This document shows positions 31,770-42,236 of a DNA stretch of 64,000 nt, in pieces (the stretch's first letter is position 1; each line of letters starts with the position of its first letter). Origin of the DNA: Vandiemenella viatica (lineage: Eukaryota; Arthropoda; Insecta; Orthoptera; Morabidae). The stretch lies in contig CM061918.1 in NCBI GenBank assembly GCA_031002005.1, positions 65,382,531 through 65,446,530 on the forward strand, in the 5' to 3' direction. A program made the position numbers and the translations under genes. The notes under the pieces were generated by a model. That model saw only the letters and a list, made by a program, of their open reading frames with translations. It did no database searches and was not told the origin of the DNA.

Positions 31770-32113
31770 CTAACATCATCAAGGTGAAAGTAACTCTGTC
31801 TATCCGTGTGTTATGTTTTCACGATTAGATCGATCCTGATGAAATTTTACATGGAAATACTACGTATCATCAGGAAGGACAAAGGGTATCATATTCGAGA
31901 TAAAAACATATTTTGCATTGAAATTTTAAAAAATAACCAAACGGTGACAGACGGATAGCGTGCGTAAGTCTGTGAAATGTTATATTGGTCACTCAGGCTT
32001 TTTTTCTCTTGCAATCAGTTTGTGGGACATCTTTTACGGAACTTAAAGTTTGTTATCCAATTCTAGCAATAAAATTCCAGGTCAACGTGCACGAAGTCAC
32101 GGGTAACAGCTAG
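31770..32113 (+). mobile_element. Non-autonomous Helitron-like element
   Basis: The sequence starts near catcaaggtgaaagtaactc and includes gatcctgatgaaatttta. It ends with a short hairpin (cgtg at 32086-32089, cacg at 32098-32101), gggtaacagc and ctag at 32110-32113 followed by t. A hairpin a few bases before a terminal CTRR, with a T following, is the hallmark of Helitron 3' ends. No Rep/helicase is present. Confidence 0.65.
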
Positions 32114-32309
32114 TTACTTATTATATAATTACTCTCAATTTTAAAGTTAATTTTTATTCGCCTTTTCAAGAGCAACATTTAAATTTTTTCATCATATTCG
32201 ACCACGATGTAATATGGTAACATTACAGTAAGTGTTACCGTGTTTGTGGATGACTGCAATGGCATATATGCGTTAAGTATAGTCTTGTTTGTGTTGTGTG
32301 TGAGAGATG

Positions 32310-32440
32310 AATGAAGTAAGAGGATGAATCCCGGTGGCGGATCTTTCAGGCCTACTCTTCCGAAAGATACCGGAGGATCCACCGAGATTTACGTCCCTAT
32401 CCCACGGACTAATCACCACCAACAATGTCGACAATCTTCC
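32310..32440 (+). repeat. Short dispersed repeat, copy 1
   Basis: The words atgaatcccggtggcgg, cctactcttccgaaag and ccaccgagatttacg have counterparts at 42070-42200 (aacccggtgtttgcc, ctactcttccgaagg). The family is not identified. Confidence 0.4.
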
Positions 32441-32609
32441 GTTGTCACTATTACGTTGTGTAAATGTAGTCTTCCCCATGATATTCTTATTTTAATTATT
32501 AATACTTTTTATCGCTAACTGTTTTCCCTAGTATAATTTTGTTTCAACTGGAATTTTCTGCAAAGGAATGGTTTTATAATTTCAAAACACGTCGTTTCAG
32601 CTTTTCCGT

Positions 32610-33514
32610 CAATGTTGCCACCTTAGCGATTTTGTCGCTACAATTAGTAAATTTTGAAGCTCCACAGTGATATTCTTAAATATGTTATCTTTAAAAAAAT
32701 TTAGTGTTTTTTTTTTCTTGCAGAGTTTCGAAAAATATACTCGCTTCCCTTCAACTACATTATTTGGTAGCAAATGTGTCTTTTGAGCGTGGGAAATACT
32801 CTTCGCCAGGGCAAATACAACAAAATAGTAGATCTTGCCTCAGAACTCGGCTTTGATGACAAAAAAAATGACAAACTCCTACAACAATGGCATGGTATTA
32901 ATTATGTTCAATGGAATGCTGAAAACAATGAAACTGAATTTTGGTCTGAAGTTCGAAAATACAAGAATTTTGCTGGAATAAATACCTTTTGGGAGCTGTC
33001 TAATTTAGCCATATCCGCTTTATTACTTCCTCACTCGAATGAATGCCGCAGTAGAGAGAATTTTCAGCACAACGAATATTGTTAAAAACAAATTAAGAAA
33101 TAGGATGGCTGTAAATACTTTTTTATAAAGAATCAGTTAAAAATTGTGAAAAAAGCCTTTACAGTTACGAGCTTCTGTCTAATGTGATTGGTAAAGATGC
33201 TAAATACTCTTTTAACACTAAGACTGACGATTCATCGCATCCTGGCACATCTGTCAGTCATGCAACTCCAACGATAGACCTAGATATTGAAGAAGAAATT
33301 TCGATTGAACAATTTGATGTTAATTTTTAATACAATGTTATGTTGAATACAATGAAAATACTAATTATTCAATTATTTTTATATTCCTTACTTTACTGTT
33401 TTCATTTATTTTATTTAGAGTTTTCTAGAGAATCTTTCATTTCTAATTATCCATTAATCTAGCGATTTTTTGACCAGGTCTAGCGACATTTGTTTTTGCA
33501 TGGCTGCAACGCTG
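32610..33514 (+). mobile_element. Internally deleted hAT element, 905 bp
   Basis: The left end caatgttgccacc and the right end, reverse complemented, cagcgttgcagcc are imperfect inverted repeats. The flanking 8-mers are ttttccgt (32602-32609) and ttttacgt (33515-33522), matching at 7 of 8. The only coding part left is the C-terminus of the transposase (separate entry). Confidence 0.75.
32774..33110 (+). pseudogene. hAT transposase C-terminal dimerisation domain
   Basis: The frame from 32774 ends in FWSEVRKYKNFAG, then FWELSNLAISALLLPHSNE. After a frameshift near 33045 it continues NAAVERIFSTTNIVKNKLRN with RMAVNTF. The order W..V..Y.N..G...F..L...AL..L..P.SNA..ERIFS..N..K.K.RNRM is the conserved hAT C-terminal region, which mediates dimerisation. 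The zinc finger and the catalytic domain are gone, so the protein is dead. The whole-element length (905 bp) shows that the deletion removed most of the gene. Confidence 0.8.
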
Positions 33515-33689
33515 TTTTACGTACCTTGTTAAACAGATATTTCAATAACTGGAAAGTGAAAAATAATAAAAAGAAAATCAGAATAATGCGTATGTGGTAT
33601 AAAATAAGAGCGAAATTTTACGAAGAGATGATGTATTAAAAATTTCAGTCCATTATTGCCACCATCTTTCTGCTTCCATTTTATTACGA

Positions 33690-33900
33690 ATGTTCGATAT
33701 CGAGGTAATTAGATAGAGGCGGGAAAGGATGGAACGGCGTGCAAGGAACGGGAAGGCCACGACATTTGTAAGGAGTAGTCCCGCCATTCGCCTAGAATGA
33801 TTTAGAGAAACCTTGGAAAACACAAATTAGGAATGCCTGACGGAAATTTGAACCCACGTCCTCCAGAAAGCCAGGACTGTTAAACTTTCAGATCACAGAG
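33690..33900 (-). mobile_element. Degenerate SINE1 copy (antisense)
   Basis: Words in reverse SINE1 order: tcgatatcgaggtaatt, ggcgggaaagg, cgccattcgcctagaatg, agaaaccttggaaaacac, and a B-box complement (ggaaatttgaacccacg). Confidence 0.65.
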
Positions 33901-34235
33901 AAACTTTTTGTAATGTAAATGTTAGTCAAACACAAGAGCAAGAGCAACTAAAGTATGCTTTCAAAACATTGAAAGAACCTGACCTCTCCTCAGGTGTCCT
34001 CTTACTCGTCACCCTGGGCAACAATGATTTAGGTGTTTAGGAAATAAACACCATTTCTATACGAAATTTGTCCCTTGATTCCAAATACCTTCATTTTGTC
34101 ATTTTGTCATATCAGGTCTAGATGTTCAGTTTGAGTCATGGTTAATTTCTCTGCATTTCAAAGTGATTTACCACAGATGCCGCGTTTAAGCCGTCACTAT
34201 CTGAAGCTATGAAGATCACTCACTTGGGGAACGTC

Positions 34236-34567
34236 CAGAAACTACGTGGTTCGATCTAGGGGCGGTGGGGGGTGGGGGAATTGGCTGGAAAGCTATGCTG
34301 GGCTACCTCCAGGTAGGGAGGGGAAGGGAGAGAGTTCAGAACCAGGGCACGTAGCTTTTGATTCATATTATTTGTCTCAGTTAAAATGAGATTCAGAACA
34401 GCAGCTTGTAAATATTTATTTCCGTCATTTAATTATCTCCGTAAGTAATTTACGATAGTCTGACAAGAGAAAACAGTACAAAATGTCTTCTGGAATCAAT
34501 AAGGGATAAAAACCTACAGAATACGTGGTGGGAGGGGGTTGGAGCTACGTGGTTTATGGACGCTCCA
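34236..34567. mobile_element. Short TIR element with G-rich subterminal runs
   Basis: The left end gaacgtccagaaactacgtg and the right end, reverse complemented, gagcgtccataaaccacgt, are related inverted repeats. A GC-rich run (ggggcggtggggggtggggg and its like) follows each end. The structure parallels 14614-15122, though the terminal bases differ. A lone end of the same type occurs near 42200-42236. Confidence 0.55.
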
Positions 34568-34725
34568 TTACTCCCATTCCATATTTTTTAAGCTTATATA
34601 TGAATGTATGTAGGTCTATTGCATTGGTTTTCACCATATTCTAATTTTAATGTGTAACTCCAGCTTCCAACATTTCAATTGATGAATTTTCTCTTAAGAC
34701 AACAAGCGGGTTATAACAAATCCCC

Positions 34726-34770
34726 AGGGCCGGCGTTAGGTATTTCGGGCCCGGGGTAAAATGGGCGAAT
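34726..34770 (+). repeat. Isolated hAT-like terminus
   Basis: The words cagggccggcgttagg and tttcgggcccgggg look like one end of a hAT-type MITE. I could not find the other end. Confidence 0.3.
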
Positions 34771-34839
34771 CAGTGACGATCACTATGTTAAGAAACAGTT
34801 GTTCCTTGAAATAGATATGGCTCCTTGTAGAGCTGCCAA

Positions 34840-35445
34840 AATATTAGAAGAACTTTTAATTGAGTAAGTAAGTCTTCTTCCCACCTTTCCGCACCAAACT
34901 CGGATTGATAGAATAAACTGTGAAAGCTTTCTACAAACATGGGGAGTGCTTCAAATATGTCTGCCGTGTGTTTTCAGAAAACACATTTGAAAATCTTAAA
35001 GAAGGGATTTTTGATGGATCAATAATCTTTAAACTCGTAAAGGACACAAATTTCGCGAATACAATGCACGAGAATGAAACATTAGCTTGCCGACTCTTTG
35101 TTTAAGTGGTACAAAATTCTTTGGGAGTCACAAAAGTGAAAACTGCAAAGACCTTGTTAGTAACATGGTGTCAACGTTTCGTGATAAGTGGCATGAATAT
35201 GAGTAACAAAATGCATTTTCTTTTTAGTCACCTTGATCACTTTCCTGAAAATCTTGGAAATGTTAGCAACGAATAAAATGAATGATTTCATCAGGACATC
35301 AAAGAGATGGAAACCCGGATACTATAATGATGGCAGATTATCGCTGGCGTTCAACAGACGATAAGCCTGTTGCTCAACATTTATGGCATGTAAAGAATCA
35401 TCCTTTAATTTTCAAGCGAAATCTTAGCATTTTTAGTTTTGAATA
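34840..35445 (+). pseudogene. Decayed gene of a repeat-associated arthropod protein family
   Basis: Several frames together give an ordered protein relic: AFYKHGECFKYVCRVF, ENTFENLKEGIFDGSI and VKDTNFANTMHENE at 34920-35080; a segment like NFFGSHKSENCKDLVSNMVS near 35110-35175; MSNKMHFLFSHLDHFPENLG at 35196-35260; FHQDIKEMETRI near 35290; and MADYRWRSTDDKPVAQH at about 35330-35380. I recall proteins with this order (HGECFQY, then KMHFLFSHLD.FP.NLG, FHQDIK, MADYCW) as very common, multi-copy, uncharacterised proteins in insect genomes, which suggests a transposon origin. I cannot name the element. At least three frameshifts and internal stops make it a pseudogene. Confidence 0.55.
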
Positions 35446-35539
35446 AACGAGAGAGAGTCAAATGAAAACCTTAAAAGTGTAATATAAAATCGAAAGTGCG
35501 CTCCAGTTTTGTGTAAGTTGGTACGCCTGTTTGAAATAA

Positions 35540-36615
35540 TGTGCAGATGTCCCCGAAGGTGGCAGCACAGTGAAAATGCACCAGAGAACAGAGGTCCGTG
35601 ATTAGATTTTTACGAAGTGAAGGTGTAAAATCTTTAGACATTTATCGCAGAATTAAAAAAAAAATTGGAAATAAACCAGAGGAAGCAGCAATACATAAAG
35701 GAGTCAGACAAGGCTGTGCCCTGTCTCCCTTAATTTTCAATGCCTATATTCAAGACTCACTGGATAAGATCAGAGACGAAATAATTGTTGTTGGGATAAA
35801 GATACAGGGAAAACTAATAAATATGATTCGATTTTCAGATGACATTGAGATAGTAACAGACAGTGAAGAGGATCTTAAGAAAATTTTGGAATGAATGGAG
35901 GAAACAATGGGGAAGCAGTATGATATGAAAATTAATAAAGCGAAGACGAAAGTCATGGTATGTGGGAAAGATAAAACTCAAAAATTAAAATTAAAATTAA
36001 TGGAGAAGAATTGGAGGATGTGCTAGAATTCTGCTACCTAGGAAGCAAAATCACAAATGGTGGAAGAAGCAAGAATGATATAAAATGCAGGATAGCTCAA
36101 GCAAAAATAGCGTTCAACAGAAAAAAACAAATTTTTACAACAAATAATATCAACTGGACAACGAGGAAAAGACTATTAAAGGCTTATGCCTGGAGCATTG
36201 CACTGTATGGATGTGAAACCTGGACAGTTGGTACAGAAAAGAAAAGAAGATTAATTTCATTTGAGCAATGGTGCTACAGACGAATGTTAAAAATTAGCTG
36301 GAGGGACAAGATTACTAATGAGGAAATTTTTGAGAAAGCGGGAGAGTGTAACTCTTTATGGAAAAGTATAAAAATGCGGAGGACAACATTAATTGGACAT
36401 ATCTTAAGAGCTTATTAAAAACAATACTGGAGGGAATGGTAGAAGGAAAGAGATATCGAGGAAGACCACGTTTAAAATACATCCAGCAGATAATGGAAGA
36501 TATTGGCTGCAGGAGATACGTAGATATGAAGAGGAGGGCAGAGAATAGAGCTGAATGGAAGACCTCCGCACACCAATCCCAGGATTGACTACCGCAGAAG
36601 AAGAAGAAGAAGAAG
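35540..36615 (+). pseudogene. RTE-like LINE copy with frameshifts
   Basis: The first frame (to 35894) holds HKGVRQGCALSPLIFNAYIQ (RT motifs with QGC/SP) and then MIRFSDDIEIVTDSEED, where the usual catalytic FADD is changed to FSDD. After a stop, MGKQYDMKINKAKTKVMVCG follows. A second frame (36011-36418) holds FCYLGSKITNGGRSKNDIKC, then LYGCETWTVGTEKKRR and WCYRRMLKISWRDKITNEEI. A third (to 36588) holds LEGMVEGKRYRGRPRLKYI and ends in HQSQD. The order and motifs match the RTE-type frame at 59702-60706. A gaagaagaagaagaagaag tail closes it. The 5' part is truncated, and the altered FADD and frameshifts make it inactive. Confidence 0.8.
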
Positions 36616-37029
36616 GTACAGCATGGGAATGCCTATTTGTCACAGCAGCAAGTGTAGGAAGTTCGCAAATGGGGTGATGTCTGTAGCTAGCGTTGCCAGG
36701 TGTCCCAATTTGCGCGGGACGTCCCGATTTTCGGGGTCTGGGGTCGCGTCCCGATATACCCTCGATCGGGACGCCAAATGACCCGATTTTTTAGCTAACT
36801 GATAGAAACCAATCAGTCGTCGCAAATAATAAAATCGCGTGTTCATGTCAGACGCATTGCACCCAACCAGTAGTACCAATCACAGCATACCCCACTGACC
36901 GCACTAACCTGCACATTGTGCCGATAATACTTTAGCATATTTCAAGTGGCAAAAATGATGTAGCGTAACAGCAGAAATGTAATGAACGCATGAAAAAATA
37001 AAGGAGTGTCAGTTTAACCAGATCACTGA

Positions 37030-37980
37030 AAATATTTTTAACATCGATTAAATGAGCACCCAAGGATCAAGAAGAAGTTATTGTCACAAAGACATATTAC
37101 TCAGTCAAGCACACCTTGTCATTCGGTTGTGAATCAAAACTCGATCGTACTTGGTATCAGGGCCAACGTAGCAAATGTGAAGAAGAGGCCCTTGATTTTT
37201 GCCGTCCGGGGGAAAAGGTCGCCCATCTAGCCTAGGTGCGGGGCCCCTAGAAGGCGCGAGGCCGGTAGCATTTGCTACCTCCTACTACATGGTTAATCCG
37301 GTACTGCTTGGTATAACAATTCCAAAAATGCTGAAAAATTGTCACTTGGAAGAACAAAGTCAAGTGGGATTGTATATAATGGTTTAGGTTCGGCATACAC
37401 TAAAGAAGCAATCGAAACTCTTCAAAATGATACATTTTATAGAGTTGCTTCAGATGCCTTCAGTCATGGTAAGATTTTACAGCACAACTACAAATCCAAA
37501 TAGTTGAGATTTATGAAGGCGCGAATGAAACTGCATTAACCACGCATAAAAATTTATTGACACGGCTGCAGAACTCCATTATTGATAGTAAACTTACAGC
37601 ACCATGATAATGATCAAATGATATCAGTGGGATATCCTCCACATATATTTGCATAACAGTGTAAAATATGCTCTGGGAATGAGTAAATTTCAATTGGAAA
37701 ATTTCATGCTGAAACTGCATAGCCATTTCCCTTACTATGCCAAACGAGCTCAAGCTTTAAAACTCTTTTATGAGACGCGTGAATCTGAATATTTTCTCTC
37801 ATGGCATTAATACCGGTTTCAAGTGTGGCAAGTGAAAGGAAATTTTCAGAGGCTAAAACCTCCAATAATCACGCGAGTAGAGATACAAATTAAAATTGAT
37901 TTCAATTTGTTTTGTGGCGAATTTTATAATAATGTTGAAAAAAAGCTATGATAAAGGCAATAAAATCGAACACTGAATAC
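37030..37980 (+). pseudogene. Decayed hAT-family transposase fragments
   Basis: Pieces in several frames suggest a hAT transposase of the type with a DUF4371-like core: KTYYSVKHTLSFGCESKLDR near 37085-37140; an ETLQNDTFYRVASDAFSHGK segment near 37415-37470; FHAETA-like and HSHFPYYAKRAQALKLFYET near 37720-37770; and VSSVASERKFSEAKT near 37815-37860, which is the hAT C-terminal SS.ASER.FS motif. Between the last two a large part is missing. Stops and frameshifts are everywhere. An unrelated GC-rich insertion (about 37185-37275) may also interrupt it. Confidence 0.5.
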
Positions 37981-38038
37981 AATTTTTATATAAAAAATAA
38001 ATACTTTATATTTACTAACACACTAAATCTTATACATA

Positions 38039-39437
38039 CACTCCTGGAAATTGAAATAAGAACACATTGACGCCGGTGTGTAAGACCCACCATACTTGCT
38101 CCGGACACTACGAGAGGGATGTACAAGCAATGATCAAACGCACGGCACAGCGGACACACCAGGAACAGCAGTGTTGGCCGTCGAAGGGCGCTAGCTGCGC
38201 AGCGGTTGGGCACCGCCGCAGTCAGTGTCAGCCAGTTTGCCGTCCATCTCAGTCTTTAACACTGGTAGCATGCTGCGACAGCGTGTACGTGAACCGTATG
38301 TGCAGTTGACGGCCTTTGAGCGAGGGCGTATAGTGGGCATGCGGGAGGCCGGGTGGACGTACCGCCGAATTGCTCAACATGTGGGGCGCGAGGTCTCCAC
38401 AGTACATCGATGTTGTCGCCAGTGGTCGGCGGAAGGTGCACGTGCCCGTCGACCTGGGTCCGGACAGCAGCGACGCACGGACGCACGCCAAGACCGTCGC
38501 ATCCTACGCAGTGCCATAGGCGACCGCACCGCCACTTCCCGGCAAATTAGAGACACTTTTGCTCCTGGGGTATCAGAGAGGACCATTCGCAACCGTCTCC
38601 ACGAAGCTGGGCTACGGTCCCGCGCACCGTTATGTCGTCTTCCGCTCACGCCCCAACATCGTGCAGCCCGCCTCCAGTGGTGTCACGACAGGCGTGTATG
38701 GAGGGACGAATGGAGACGTGTCATCTTCAGTGATGAAAGTCGCTTCTGCCTTGGCGCCAATGATGGTCGTATGCGTGTTTGGCGCCGTGCAGGTGAGCGC
38801 CACAATCAGGACTGCATACGACCGAGGCACACAGGGCCAACACCCGGCATCATGGTGTGGGGAGTGATCTCCTACACTGGCCGTACACCTCTGGTGATCG
38901 TCGATGGGACACTGAACAGTGCACGGTACATTCAAACCGTCATCGAACCCATCGTTCTACCATTCCTAGACCGGCAAGGGAACATGCTGTTCCAACAGGA
39001 CAATGCACGTCCACATGTATCCCGTGCCACCCAACGTGCTCTAGAAGGTGTAAGTCAACTACCCTGGCCAGCGAGATCTCCGGATCTGTCCCCCATCGAG
39101 CATGTTTGGGACTGGATGAAACGTCGTCTGCACATCCAGCACGAACGCTGGTCCAGCTGAGGCACCAGGTGGAAATGGCTTGGCATGCCGTTCCACAGGA
39201 CTACATCCAGCACCTCTACGATCGTCTCCATGGGAGAGTTGCAGCATACATTGCTGCGAAAGGAGGATATACACGGTACTAGTGCCGACATTGTGCATGC
39301 TCTGTTGCCTGTGTATATGTGCCTATGGTTCTGTCTGTGTGATCATGTGTTGTATCTGACCCCAGGAGTGTGTATATAAAGTTTCCCATTCCTGGGACAA
39401 TGAATTCACGGTGTTCTTATTTCAATTTCCAGGAGTG
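38039..39437 (+). mobile_element. Tc1-like transposon, 1399 bp, complete with TIRs
   Basis: The ends are cactcctggaaattgaaat and the exact reverse complement atttcaatttccaggagtg. TA lies at 38037-38038 and 39438-39439. The inverted repeat extends at least 27 bases, to aagaacac. The DNA closely resembles an element I remember as abundant in Schistocerca (locust) loci. It lies in the hAT-like composite, so it came later. Confidence 0.9.
38270..39282 (+). pseudogene. Tc1-like transposase, one frameshift near 39135
   Basis: The chosen start, the methionine at 38270, gives MLRQRVREPYVQLTAFERGR, in line with the intact paralogue at 51152. An N-terminal helix-turn-helix (GMREAGWTYRRIAQHVGREV with STVHRCCRQW) is followed by a second DNA-binding region, then the catalytic triad: VIFSDESRF, FQQDNARPH and SPIEHVWDWM. 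I count 32 residues between the second D and the E. The first frame stops at 39160. The C-terminus (RHQVEMAWHAVPQDYIQHLY, ending GGYTRY) lies in another frame from about 39145 to 39282. A small deletion near KRRLHIQHER probably caused the shift. All catalytic residues lie before it, so the break may be recent. Confidence 0.85.
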
Positions 39438-39439
39438 TA

Positions 39440-40130
39440 TATAAAAATAGACGTGTGTTTTCCTATATTTCACTTTTCAGCCACCACTACCTAGCACAGA
39501 TCACTGGTCTTTGTGTGTGGAAGTAGCATGCAGTATCCTGTCGTGCACAACGTTGGCCGAATATCGATAGCTGTTGGGATATGGGAGATATGATGGTTAA
39601 AAGTGGTCGATGCATGGCATTTTTGTATTTCTACCAAAGACATGTGTCTCCGTATATGTCATTCTGCTGCTACAACTACATAGCATAGACCAATGGTGTG
39701 TGGTAGTGGTATCGTGTCTCCTATCGTGTACTATGGTGGTTAGATGTCGGTAGCTATGGGGGTGTGGGAGATATGGTGGTTAAAAGTGGTCGACCTGCGG
39801 CACTTTCATATTTCTACCAAAAACGTATGTGTCATGGTGTATCACTTTTCAGCCAAAACTATATAGCGCAGATCACTGGTGTTTATGTGTGGTAGTAACA
39901 CAGAGTCATCCGTCGATATCAACGTTGGCCGAATTTCTGTAACTGTGGTAGTGTGGGAGATATGGTGGTTGAAAGTGGCCGATCAAGGATATTTTCGTAT
40001 TTCGACCAGACTTGTGTATCCGTATATTTTACTTCGCTGCCTGAACTACATAGCGCAGATGACTGGCGTTTGTGTGTGGTAATAGCATCGAGTCTCCCAT
40101 CTTGCACTATGGTGGTTAGATGTCGGTAGC
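39440..40130 (+). repeat. Tandem array of a ~185-bp satellite-like unit, about 3.8 copies
   Basis: Each unit contains tatttctaccaaagacatg, the words ttcagcca/actacatagc, agatcactggtgtttgtg, tgtggtagt, gttggccgaat, tcggtagct and gggagatatggtggtt. The phrase aagtggtcga/aagtggccga begins at 39601, 39784 and 39973, so unit lengths are 183 and 189. Part of one unit also lies at 62820-62885. Confidence 0.85.
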
Positions 40131-40182
40131 TTTTAATCCAAATTCTTTACAAACACGAACGAAGTCGTGGGTACCAGCATGT
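40130..40182 (+). mobile_element. Helitron-like 3' terminus
   Basis: The bases cacgaacgaagtcgtg form a hairpin and are followed by ggtaccagc and atgt. This resembles the Helitron end at 32086-32113 (cgtgcacgaagtcacg, ggtaacagc, tagt), although the usual CTAG is changed to CATG. The satellite array upstream would then be internal to a Helitron-like element. Confidence 0.45.
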
Positions 40183-40529
40183 AAATACTTAAAATTGATA
40201 ATACTTTATTATCATATTTTGTTACAGTCGTTGTCAACAAGTTTGACTGTTATTATAATTAGGTTCATAAGTTCCTGTAATATGATAGACAGATACCCAT
40301 AGAAATTACTCCTGTCCTCCATAAATTACAAAAGTAACGTGAATTATATAAAAACCTATTTTTTAGAGGTTGTCCCGATATGTAGTCCATATTTCTTTGA
40401 CCCTCCGTCCCGATTTTTAACAATGTGAACCTGGCAACAAACACTACCTGTAGCTGATGCTTCGCGCCCGGTATAGGTATACCATGTCGTGACTCCCAAG
40501 ACTACAGCAGCAGCCGAAGCCATCGTATT

Positions 40530-41226
40530 GGAAAACCGCCGAGTGGCAATGGATGACACAGTGACAGCTGTAGACAGCAGGTCATATAATGCATGAAGTG
40601 CTCAGGTTTCATAAGGTGTCTGCGCGGCAGCTGACTCCGGAATCGAAGCAGTGGTGTGTTGAAGCGTGTGAAGAATTACTGCGGCGCCTGGAACGTGACG
40701 ATGATGCCTTCCATCGTCACGAATCTTCATCGGAGATGAAGCGTGGGCCCAATATCATCAGCCAGGAACGAAGAGAGCGAGCAAAGAATGGCGCCGTCCG
40801 ACATCACCAAACCCAAAGAAGTTTCGAAAATAGCCATCTGCAGGTAAGGTTATGCTGACCCTCTTTTGCGACGAAAAAGGCATACTCTTGGAGCTCTACA
40901 CGCTACGGGGGACCACTGTTAGCAGTAACACATACACCGACCTCCTCAAAAATCGTCTTCGGCCTGCCATTAGAACAAAACGACGTGGATTGCTATCGAC
41001 AGTTAGCGTTCTCGCCTCGCATTCGGGAGGACGGTGGTTCGAATCCCCGTCCGGGCATCCAGATTTGGGTTTTCCATGGTTTCCCCAAATCACTCCAGGC
41101 AAATGCCGGGATGCTTCCTTCAAAAGGCCATGGCCGAATTCCTTCCCATTCCTTGCCCGCATCCTTGCCCCCATCCTTTCCCGTCTCTAAAGACCTCGAT
41201 ATTAAAAAGAGACGTAAAGCAGTTAC

Positions 41227-41257
<31 letters not shown>

Positions 41258-41650
41258 TTGACAGGTGTTCTTCTACAATATGGCAATGCACGGTGTCATA
41301 CCGCTCGTGCAACTGTTGCAACAATCGCAGACATGCGGTTTGAACGTCTGCCTCATCCACCATACTCGCCCGACTTTTCCCCAAGTGATTTCCATATGTT
41401 TGGACCCCTAAAAAAAGCACTTTCTGGGACAAAATTTCAATCCGATAATGAGGTGCACCAGGCGGTGCACGAGTGGTTGTGTCGTCTCCAATATATATAT
41501 AAACGGGAATTCAGGCACGTCGTAAGCGCTGGCTGACGTGCCTTGAGCGTGGAGGAGACTATGTCGAAAAATGATACGGGTGGCTTGTATGTGTAAACAA
41601 TACATAAAATTTAAAAAGATAATTAATGTTTTAATTTGACTCTCACTCTA
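40530..41650 (+). pseudogene. Mariner-like transposase split by SINE1
   Basis: N-terminal relic: VLENRRVAMDDTVTAVDSRS near 40529 and LRFHKVSARQLTPESKQWCV with EACEELLRRLERDDDAFHRH at 40600-40725. A deletion and frameshifts follow. Then VMLTLFCDEKGILLELYTLR with SNTYTDLLKNRLRPAIRTKR and RGLLST up to 41002. After SINE1 come GVLLQYGNARCHTARATVAT, HPPYSPDFSPSDFHMFGPLK and GTKFQSDNEVHQAVHEWL to about 41490. This is the order of a mariner (DDD-type) transposase. In the second catalytic motif the usual D of DNARPH is G (YGNARCH), so the enzyme would be inactive even without the frameshifts. The first aspartate region is deleted. The last residues lie in another frame (GGDYVEK at about 41550-41570). 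Confidence 0.8.
41003..41253 (+). mobile_element. SINE1 copy, 5'-truncated, nested in mariner
   Basis: It begins within the head (ttagcgttctcgcc), so the A box is missing. B box, central domain and the aaagacctcgatattaaaaa 3' variant follow, with an A run at 41227-41253. The duplication is gctatcgacag (40992-41002) and gctattgacag (41254-41264), matching at 10 of 11. The transposase reading resumes across the duplication. Confidence 0.95.
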
Positions 41651-42069
41651 TGTGTTTTGTTTTGGGTCATGCTTAGTTTATTACTTAATATTCTTTGCCT
41701 CTTAAATGCATAAATTTGCTAAAGAAACAGACTTATTTAATTCCCCTAAACACACTAATATCAGCCCATTTGCACTGTTGGAAATTTGATTGTATTACAA
41801 TGTAATAGAGTCAAATGGGTATTATTACAGTGTAAAAACTAGAACTGATAGGGAAAAACCGATGTTATTTTCAAATTTGTTAGCCAAAATTACATAAGAA
41901 TTCGTTAAAATTTTTCAAGCACCAGACGAAATATATATATATTTCCCGTGTCAACCAGTGCAGAACCGAGCTTCATCACTGAACACAATGCGACGCCATT
42001 CATTGTATTCAGCAATTCTTATCTACCTCGGATTACCATCGTCGGTGAGGATGGTGGTAACCAGTTGTT
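41651..42069. other. Unassigned AT-rich sequence
   Basis: A tatatatata run occurs at 41931-41941. Otherwise no feature recognised. Confidence 0.45.
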
Positions 42070-42236
42070 TGTGTTATGAATGAATGAAAGATGGGAAAGG
42101 GGAGAGGTTGCAACCCGGTGTTTGCCTACTCTTCCGAAGGAGACCGCCAACCTTAACGTACCCATTCGACGGAGATGGGGGGGGGTTTCACAGGAGGCAA
42201 AAATGTAGCTATTTGGTTTATGGACGCTCCCTTAGA
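42070..42236 (+). repeat. Short dispersed repeat copy 2 plus a lone TIR end
   Basis: The left part (aacccggtgtttgcctac, tcttccgaaggagacc) matches the repeat at 32310-32440. The right part (gctatttggtttatgg, acgctccc) resembles the right end of the TIR element at 34236-34567. Confidence 0.4.

Larger units (their letters stand above)
36690..40447 (+). mobile_element. Composite hAT-like element with nested insertions
   Basis: The left end contains cgttgccaggtgtccc and cccgattttcgggg; the right end, reverse complemented, contains gttgccaggttcac and aatcgggacgg. The 8-mer ctgtagct occurs at 36681-36688 and at 40448-40455, close to both ends but offset by about 6 bases on the right, so it may or may not be the duplication. 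Between them lie decayed transposase pieces, a Tc1, a tandem array and a Helitron-like end. Confidence 0.5.
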
